DNA of 64,000 nucleotides from Streptococcus mitis subsp. hohhotensis (GTDB lineage Bacteria > Bacillota > Bacilli > Lactobacillales > Streptococcaceae): positions 248,001 to 312,000 of the forward strand of contig NZ_JPFZ01000009.1 of the NCBI RefSeq assembly GCF_000722775.1, in the 5' to 3' direction. The first letter of the stretch is position 1. Every line of letters begins with the position of its first letter. The position numbers were made by a program, and so were the translations under genes. Below the pieces are notes generated by a model, which was given only the letters and a program-made list of their open reading frames with translations, made no database searches and had not been told where the DNA came from. This document shows, piece by piece, positions 58,473 through 64,000 of the stretch.

Positions 58473-58505
58473 AAGTCAGGAAATTCCTGATTTTTCTTTT
58501 TCTTT
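58471..58505 (+). terminator. Terminator of the AI-2E family gene
   Basis: TCAGGAA (58476-58482) pairs with TTCCTGA (58484-58490) around a minimal loop, probably opening to fewer pairs, then a long T-rich run. Confidence 0.7.
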
Positions 58506-58579
58506 AGGTAAATTATAGGAGTAGAAGTGCCATTTAGATTAGCCTATTAAGAATAATTCACAAAAACTTTGTAAAACAC

Positions 58580-58607
58580 TTGCAATTTAGCTGAAATTTG
58601 ATAAAAT
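58580..58607 (+). promoter_or_regulatory. Promoter of tuf
   Basis: TTGCAA (58580-58585), 16 bp, TAAAAT (58602-58607) with TGA extension. The leader is about 65 nt, with GGAGG at 58663-58667. Confidence 0.72.
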
Positions 58608-58678
58608 AGTAAGGAAAGTTAGACTGTATTGCCTACTGTCTATCTATAAAATATATTTTATTGGAGGCTTTTACTCAA

Positions 58679-59875
<1,197 letters not shown>

Positions 59876-59921
59876 TTCGATTTAGTTCCCAGAAGAACAA
59901 TTATTTAAGTCAGACACTAAA

Positions 59922-59953
59922 AGAACCTTGCTTTGCAAGGTTCTTTTTTTTTA
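59922..59953 (+). terminator. Terminator of tuf
   Basis: AGAACCTTGC (59922-59931) pairs perfectly with GCAAGGTTCT (59935-59944), then a T run. Confidence 0.93.
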
Positions 59954-59984
59954 TATTGAACTAAAATTGAAGAATTGTTTACAT

Positions 59985-60017
59985 AAAAAAGCTCTATACA
60001 CTAGATGTGCATAGAGC
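59985..60017 (-). terminator. Terminator of the helicase operon
   Basis: GCTCTATACAC (59991-60001) pairs with GTGCATAGAGC (60007-60017) with one mismatch; on the minus strand TTTTTT follows. Confidence 0.85.
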
Positions 60018-60026
60018 AATTGGGCT

Positions 60027-61109
60027 TTATTTGATATAGAGTTCTTGATTTTTTAGTATAATTTCACGGACACTTGCGAATTTCTTGAGTTTTTTAAGCT
60101 TTTCTGGATGAGTGACGAGAGTGATAACATAACCTTCCTTGCCCATACGGCCAGTACGGCCAGCACGGTGTGTGTAGGTTTCGCTATCTCTCGGGACATC
60201 AAAGTTTACGACGCATTCTAGGCTATCGATATCAATTCCACGAGCCAAAAGGTCAGTTGCAAGGAGTAGGGTTAGTTGCTTATCTTTAAACTTTTCTAAG
60301 ATGACTTTTCTAAATTTGACATTAACATCACTAGCGAGGGAAACAGCCAAGATATCACGATACTGCAATTTTTCTTCTGCACTTCCAAGGTCTGATAGGC
60401 TGTTAAAGAAGACCAGACCACGGAAATCCTCAACATGAGCCAGTTTTCGTAACATATCCACTCGGTGACGTTGGTCTACCTGTATGTAGAAATGCTGGAT
60501 ATTGTCCAGTTTTTGATCAGAGAGATTAATAGTGCGTGTATTCGGCACAATCTTTTCTTGGTCAAACTTGGCCGTCGCACTCATGTAGATGAGTTGGTGG
60601 TCACGCGGTGCGTAGTGAGTAATTTTCTCGACAAAGTGTATCTGAGAATCATCGAGCAATTGGTCAAATTCATCCAGGATGATGGTTTCCACATTCATCA
60701 TCTTGATTTTTTTCAGTTTAATGAGTTCAAAGATACGGCCAGGAGTTCCAATCAGAATTTCTGGTCCTTTTTTGAGTCGTTCAATTTGACGTTTTTGACT
60801 TGAACCTGATAGAAAGAGTTGGGCTGTCAAGCCGATAGCTTCAGCCCACGTTTTACATACATCAAAAATCTGTCCAGCAAGCTCAGTATTTGGTGCTAGA
60901 ATCAAGAGTTGCTGCGCTTTTTTCTTTTGTAGTCTGAGAAGACTTGGTAGGAGGTAAGCTAGGGTCTTACCGGTTCCTGTTGGGCTCACTCCTAGAAGAT
61001 TTTCTCCAGCAAGAAGGGGCTCAAATAGTTGAGTTTGAATGGGGGTGAATTCTTGGAAACCGAGTTGGTCACTTAGTTCTTGCCATTCAGTAGGTAGTTT
61101 GGTTTTCAT
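60027..61109 (-). CDS. DEAD-box family RNA helicase with DEFD Walker B
   Basis: 360 residues, short for the family, with no C-terminal extension. Q-motif FQEFTPIQ, motif I SPTGTGKT, motif Ia/Ib, motif II I-L-DEFD (phenylalanine in place of alanine), motif III SAT, motif V ARGIDID and motif VI HRAGRTGR. Resembles CshB-like helicases acting in ribosome assembly or RNA turnover, but the specific role is unknown. The start overlaps the stop of the oxidoreductase (ATGA, 61106-61109), so the two are translated together. Confidence 0.88.
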   Translation of the reverse strand: MKTKLPTEWQELSDQLGFQEFTPIQTQLFEPLLAGENLLGVSPTGTGKTLAYLLPSLLRLQKKKAQQLLILAPNTELAGQIFDVCKTWAEAIGLTAQLFLSGSSQKRQIERLKKGPEILIGTPGRIFELIKLKKIKMMNVETIILDEFDQLLDDSQIHFVEKITHYAPRDHQLIYMSATAKFDQEKIVPNTRTINLSDQKLDNIQHFYIQVDQRHRVDMLRKLAHVEDFRGLVFFNSLSDLGSAEEKLQYRDILAVSLASDVNVKFRKVILEKFKDKQLTLLLATDLLARGIDIDSLECVVNFDVPRDSETYTHRAGRTGRMGKEGYVITLVTHPEKLKKLKKFASVREIILKNQELYIK

Positions 61110-62083
61110 TTTTCTGCCTCAAATCTAATGCCAGCAGTCTGGCGCATGGTGTATAGTAGCTCATGAACTGAACTTGCATCTTCCAGCCAAGTTTGGTAGA
61201 GATTCAGATCTGGTTGCTGGATCATGTGTGCAAATGCAGCGACTTCCTCAGTCATCGTATGAGGAACCTGTTGGATAGGGAGTTGGACTTGATTGCCTTG
61301 GTGATCGGTAAAAATAGCCGAGCGAACATGCTCAATCGTGTTGAGGGTCAAGGTACCATCTGTCGTATAAATCTCGCAAGGAAGATTGGAAGTGATGTTT
61401 TTCCCAGCCTTAATATGAACTTGATAGTCAGGGTAGAAGAGAATTCCGTCTCCATTTAAGTCAATACTATTGTCCAGCTGTTGAGCCTGATAGGTTGCAT
61501 CTTGAGTTTTTCCAAAGAGACGAACGGCAGCGTAGAGGGGATAAATCCCTAAATCCATAAGCGCTCCACCAGCAAAACGGTCTGAGAAGACATTTGGTGT
61601 CTCCCCAGTCAATAAGTTAGACATTTTGGAAGAATACTTGGCATAGTTGAAATCTGCTCCCAAAATTTGTTTGTCTGCTAAAAAGTTTTTGATGATAGTA
61701 AAAGCTTTTTCATGGTAATTGCGAGCTGCTTCGAATATAAAACAGTGATTTTTCTCAGCTGTATGTCTCAAATCTAGCCATTCTTGTGGCTGAGTGACAG
61801 CTGGCTTTTCAAGAATGACGTGTTTACCAGCAGATAATGCAGCTTTTGCCTGAGCAAAATGCAAGGAGTTTGGACTGGCAATATAGACCACATCAAAGGA
61901 GCTCTTGAAGAAGTCCTCTACTTGATCAAAGAGTTGGATATTCTGATAGCGAGAAGCAAAGGTTGCTGCAGTTTCTAACTTTCTAGAATAGACTGCGATC
62001 AGTTGGTATTTTCCACTGGTATGGGCTGTTTCTATGAAGTGGTGGCTGATAGCACCTGTTCCGATGACACCTAATTTAAGCAT
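61106..62083 (-). CDS. Gfo/Idh/MocA family oxidoreductase
   Basis: 325 residues from ATG 62083. N-terminal Rossmann fold with GVIGTGAISHHFIE; the EKP motif (HVILEKPAVTQ, near 95) has the catalytic lysine; the C-terminal substrate domain follows (GGALMDLGIYPLYAA near 180). Acts as an NAD(P)-dependent dehydrogenase on a sugar or related compound; the substrate is unknown. AAAGGAG lies 5 nt before ATG 62083, so the upstream ATG at 62119 is not used. First gene of a two-gene operon with the helicase. Confidence 0.9.
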   Translation of the reverse strand: MLKLGVIGTGAISHHFIETAHTSGKYQLIAVYSRKLETAATFASRYQNIQLFDQVEDFFKSSFDVVYIASPNSLHFAQAKAALSAGKHVILEKPAVTQPQEWLDLRHTAEKNHCFIFEAARNYHEKAFTIIKNFLADKQILGADFNYAKYSSKMSNLLTGETPNVFSDRFAGGALMDLGIYPLYAAVRLFGKTQDATYQAQQLDNSIDLNGDGILFYPDYQVHIKAGKNITSNLPCEIYTTDGTLTLNTIEHVRSAIFTDHQGNQVQLPIQQVPHTMTEEVAAFAHMIQQPDLNLYQTWLEDASSVHELLYTMRQTAGIRFEAEK

Positions 62084-62117
62084 AGATACTCCTTTTCCGA
62101 TTTTAAATCCTTCTTTC

Positions 62118-62147
62118 ATTATAACATAGATAGACGGGACTATCCAA
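62118..62147 (-). promoter_or_regulatory. Promoter of the oxidoreductase-helicase operon
   Basis: Minus strand TTGGAT (62142-62147), 18 bp, TATAAT (62118-62123) with TGT extension. Confidence 0.68.
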
Positions 62148-62162
62148 CAGAGGAGAAAAATT

Positions 62163-62404
62163 GGTAACTTCTAAAACTAACTTCCAGTTTCCCACAACCT
62201 AGCTTTTAGTATGATAAAAACGCGTGACATCAGTGGAAATCCGTCTTAGACTAACTTCCACTGGTTTTCTTTTTCTTGATATATAAGGGTTCAAAAGAGA
62301 AAAGACTCAGAAAAAAGTGCACGACAAATAGCCCTAAAACAGAGTCGTCTTAGAGTAACTTCCAGTTTTGGGAGAGAGGTGGAAGTTACTTTGAGAAGTT
62401 ACGC
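62163..62404 (+). repeat. Three direct repeats and an inverted copy (TAACTTCCA family)
   Basis: Copies at 62170-62186, 62243-62260 and 62347-62364 share TCTTAGACTAACTTCCA or close variants. The third is followed by an inverted copy, so AGTAACTTCCA (62354-62364) and TGGAAGTTACT (62380-62390) form a perfect 11-bp hairpin. Partial matches lie at 62163 and 62396. The second copy is inside a CAGTGGAA/TTCCACTG hairpin (62231-62263) followed by a T-rich run, which may be a terminator. No ORF is seen in 62124-62489. Confidence 0.75.
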
Positions 62405-62449
62405 AGGGGAAAAATTTCAAATAAGCTACTAGGACTTTCCCAAAGAAAG

Positions 62450-62458
62450 TGGTACAAT
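62450..62458 (+). promoter_or_regulatory. Extended -10 promoter of the YoaK-like gene
   Basis: TGG-TACAAT, 31 nt before ATG 62490; GGGAGG at 62480-62485 is the ribosome-binding site. Confidence 0.6.
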
Positions 62459-62489
62459 AATGAGATGAGTAAATGAAATGGGAGGAAAA

Positions 62490-63182
62490 ATGAGGCTATT
62501 ACCTATAAGAAAAATATCACGTCAGTCTAAGAGACTAGCGCTTTTTTTGACTTTTTGTGCAGGATATGTAGATGCCTATACGTTTATTGTGCGAGGGAAT
62601 ACTCTTGTAGCTGGACAAACTGGGAATGTCGTCTTTCTATCAGTGGGGCTCATTCAACACAATGTTTCAGATGCTAGTGCCAAAGTAATGACCTTGCTAG
62701 CTTTTATGATGGGGGTCTTTTTATTAACTGTTTATAAGGAAAAATTGAGAATTGTGAAAAAGCCCATTCTGTCACTGATTCCTTTGGCAATCTTATCAAT
62801 CATTATTGGTTTTGTGTCACAAACTGTAGATAATATCTATCTAGTACCGCCCTTGGCCTTTTGTATGGGCTTGGTGACAACTGCTTTTGGTGAGGTTTCG
62901 GGTATTGCCTACAATAATGCCTTTATGACAGGAAATATCAAACGGACCATGCTAGCTTTTGGAGATTATTTCAGAACTAAGCACACTCCTTTTTTGCGTG
63001 AAGGTTTCATATTTGTTAGCTTGCTTACTAGTTTTGTCCTTGGAGTGGCTTTTTCGGCCTATTTGACGATTTTCTATCAGGAAAAGACCATTCTTGGTGT
63101 TCCTATTATGATGAGCATTTTTTACCTCAGCATGCTTTTTGCCTCTTGGCGGAAAAAAGTACAAGAAAAAGCTTCATTTTAG
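62490..63182 (+). CDS. YoaK-like DUF1275 family membrane protein
   Basis: 230 residues with about six membrane helices. The N-terminal FCAGYVDAYTFIVRG and the GQTGNVVFLSVGL segment are the DUF1275 signature, and the GIAYNNAFMTGNIKR segment is the matching half-repeat. Function unknown; some members are studied as putative transporters. ATG 62490 is chosen because the in-frame ATG at 62478 overlaps the ribosome-binding site. An unusual repeat cluster lies upstream. Confidence 0.85.
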   Translation: MRLLPIRKISRQSKRLALFLTFCAGYVDAYTFIVRGNTLVAGQTGNVVFLSVGLIQHNVSDASAKVMTLLAFMMGVFLLTVYKEKLRIVKKPILSLIPLAILSIIIGFVSQTVDNIYLVPPLAFCMGLVTTAFGEVSGIAYNNAFMTGNIKRTMLAFGDYFRTKHTPFLREGFIFVSLLTSFVLGVAFSAYLTIFYQEKTILGVPIMMSIFYLSMLFASWRKKVQEKASF

Positions 63183-63192
63183 GTGTTATTAC

Positions 63193-63221
63193 TTGTAAGA
63201 AAATAGGAGATATGCTATACT
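63193..63221 (+). promoter_or_regulatory. Promoter of the rplU operon
   Basis: TTGTAA (63193-63198), 17 bp, TATACT (63216-63221) with TGC extension; the leader is about 230 nt. Confidence 0.7.
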
Positions 63222-63227
63222 TGAAGA

Positions 63228-63456
63228 GTTGACTATGCACAATCCTGTGCAACCGCACGAACATCGTTGCTCGTCGTATAACAAATTTAAACTTCGTCAT
63301 TGTCGCCTTGCCTAACATAAGTTATGTCTTCGGCTCAATTCCTAGTTTATTCTTTGTTATACTTAGAGCTCTTCTTTTAAGTGGTTCGTCCCACGATGCT
63401 AGGCGAGTCTTCACAAAAAATTCGGGGAAACCCATAAAAATCATAGGAGGTGCATA
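63228..63456 (+). promoter_or_regulatory. Structured leader of rplU
   Basis: Long non-coding leader. TATAACAAA (63277-63285) can pair with TTTGTTATA (63353-63361), extended inside by AAACT/AGTTT, enclosing about 67 nt with a smaller ACATA/TATGT hairpin near 63314-63327. L21 operons of Firmicutes have a described autoregulatory leader; I cannot confirm that this belongs to that family. Confidence 0.6.
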
Positions 63457-63771
63457 ATGAGCACATACGCAATTATCAAAACTGGCGGAAAACAAGTTAA
63501 AGTTGAAGTTGGTCAAGCAGTTTACGTTGAAAAATTGAACGTTGAAGCTGGTCAAGAAGTTACTTTTAACGAAGTTGTTCTTGTTGGTGGTGAAAACACT
63601 GTTGTCGGAACTCCACTTGTTGCTGGAGCTACTGTAGTTGGAACTGTTGAAAAACAAGGAAAACAAAAGAAAGTTGTTACTTATAAGTACAAACCTAAAA
63701 AAGGTAGCCACCGTAAACAAGGTCACCGTCAACCATATACAAAAGTTGTCATCAACGCAATTAACGCTTAA
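63457..63771 (+). CDS. rplU: 50S ribosomal protein L21
   Basis: 104 residues, full length. [19 protein letters not shown] at the start and [17 protein letters not shown] near the C-terminus are L21 signatures. It binds 23S rRNA domain VI near L20. RBS ATAGGAGG. It heads the rplU-prp-rpmA operon, of which rpmA should lie beyond the window. Confidence 0.97.
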
Positions 63772-63777
63772 TTTTAA

Positions 63778-64000
<223 letters not shown>

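Overview
The window is chromosomal DNA of a mitis-group Streptococcus (S. mitis, S. oralis or S. pneumoniae relatives). The basis is low GC, BOX repeats of the kind known from pneumococcus and S. mitis, streptococcal versions of EF-Tu, GyrB, EzrA, RodA, PotABCD and PBP3, and gene strings I recall from pneumococcal genomes (hemW to phoU; murB-potABCD-alaS; gyrB-ezrA; clpE to folD). These strings are joined here in an order I do not recall from S. pneumoniae, so S. mitis or S. oralis seems more likely; that is inference. No rRNA, tRNA, insertion sequence, prophage, CRISPR array or defence island was seen. Most of the window is housekeeping core genome.

Layout. 1-9415: 3' part of a giant LPXTG wall-anchored repeat protein. 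9591-15812: two operon-like strings (HemW, acyl-ACP thioesterase, HAD phosphatase, membrane protein; then Spx-family regulator, UPF0223, inositol-phosphatase-like protein, RsmF-like methyltransferase). 16034-20953: pstSCAB1B2-phoU phosphate uptake. 21111-25050: arginine-type binding lipoprotein, MocR regulator, acetolactate decarboxylase with a BOX in its leader, YhfC protease-like protein. 25162-30008: murB-potABCD with a structured leader between murB and potA. 30009-33809: a small interrupted membrane-protein ORF, a T-box leader, a LURP-one-related gene and alaS. 34050-38050: cytoplasmic alpha-amylase (minus) and an uncharacterised ABC exporter. 38602-48424: U32 protein, DinG, RodA, DJ-1 protein, HAD protein, GyrB, EzrA. 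48598-52258 (minus): DUF1827, Nudix, ClpE under a CtsR operator, DUF1797. 52449-55884: ArtPQ-type arginine permease and ATPase under a candidate ARG box, FolD, NAD(P)HX dehydratase. 56019-62083: PBP3/DacA, AI-2E family protein, EF-Tu, DEAD-box helicase and Gfo/Idh oxidoreductase. 62490-64000: YoaK-like protein, then rplU and the start of prp.

The genes cover cell wall growth (MurB, RodA, DacA, EzrA), nutrient uptake (phosphate, polyamine, arginine), translation (AlaS, EF-Tu, L21, RsmF) and stress response (ClpE, Spx). The orphan arginine-binding lipoprotein at 21111 and the permease/ATPase pair at 52449 probably form one transporter from two loci.

The most unusual things are not a new multi-gene system but regulatory architecture. 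Five genes have an extended -10 box only 7-9 nt before the start codon and no ribosome-binding site, so they probably make leaderless mRNAs. The murB-potA gap holds a GC-richer segment with mutually exclusive hairpins, and a better-placed 8-codon ORF overlaps the TTG start of potA. A small two-helix membrane ORF is interrupted by one in-frame TGA. A three-copy repeat with a perfect 11-bp inverted repeat lies before the yoaK-like gene. The surface protein has nested repeats with exact periods (369 bp x4, 270 bp x4, 561-564 bp x4).
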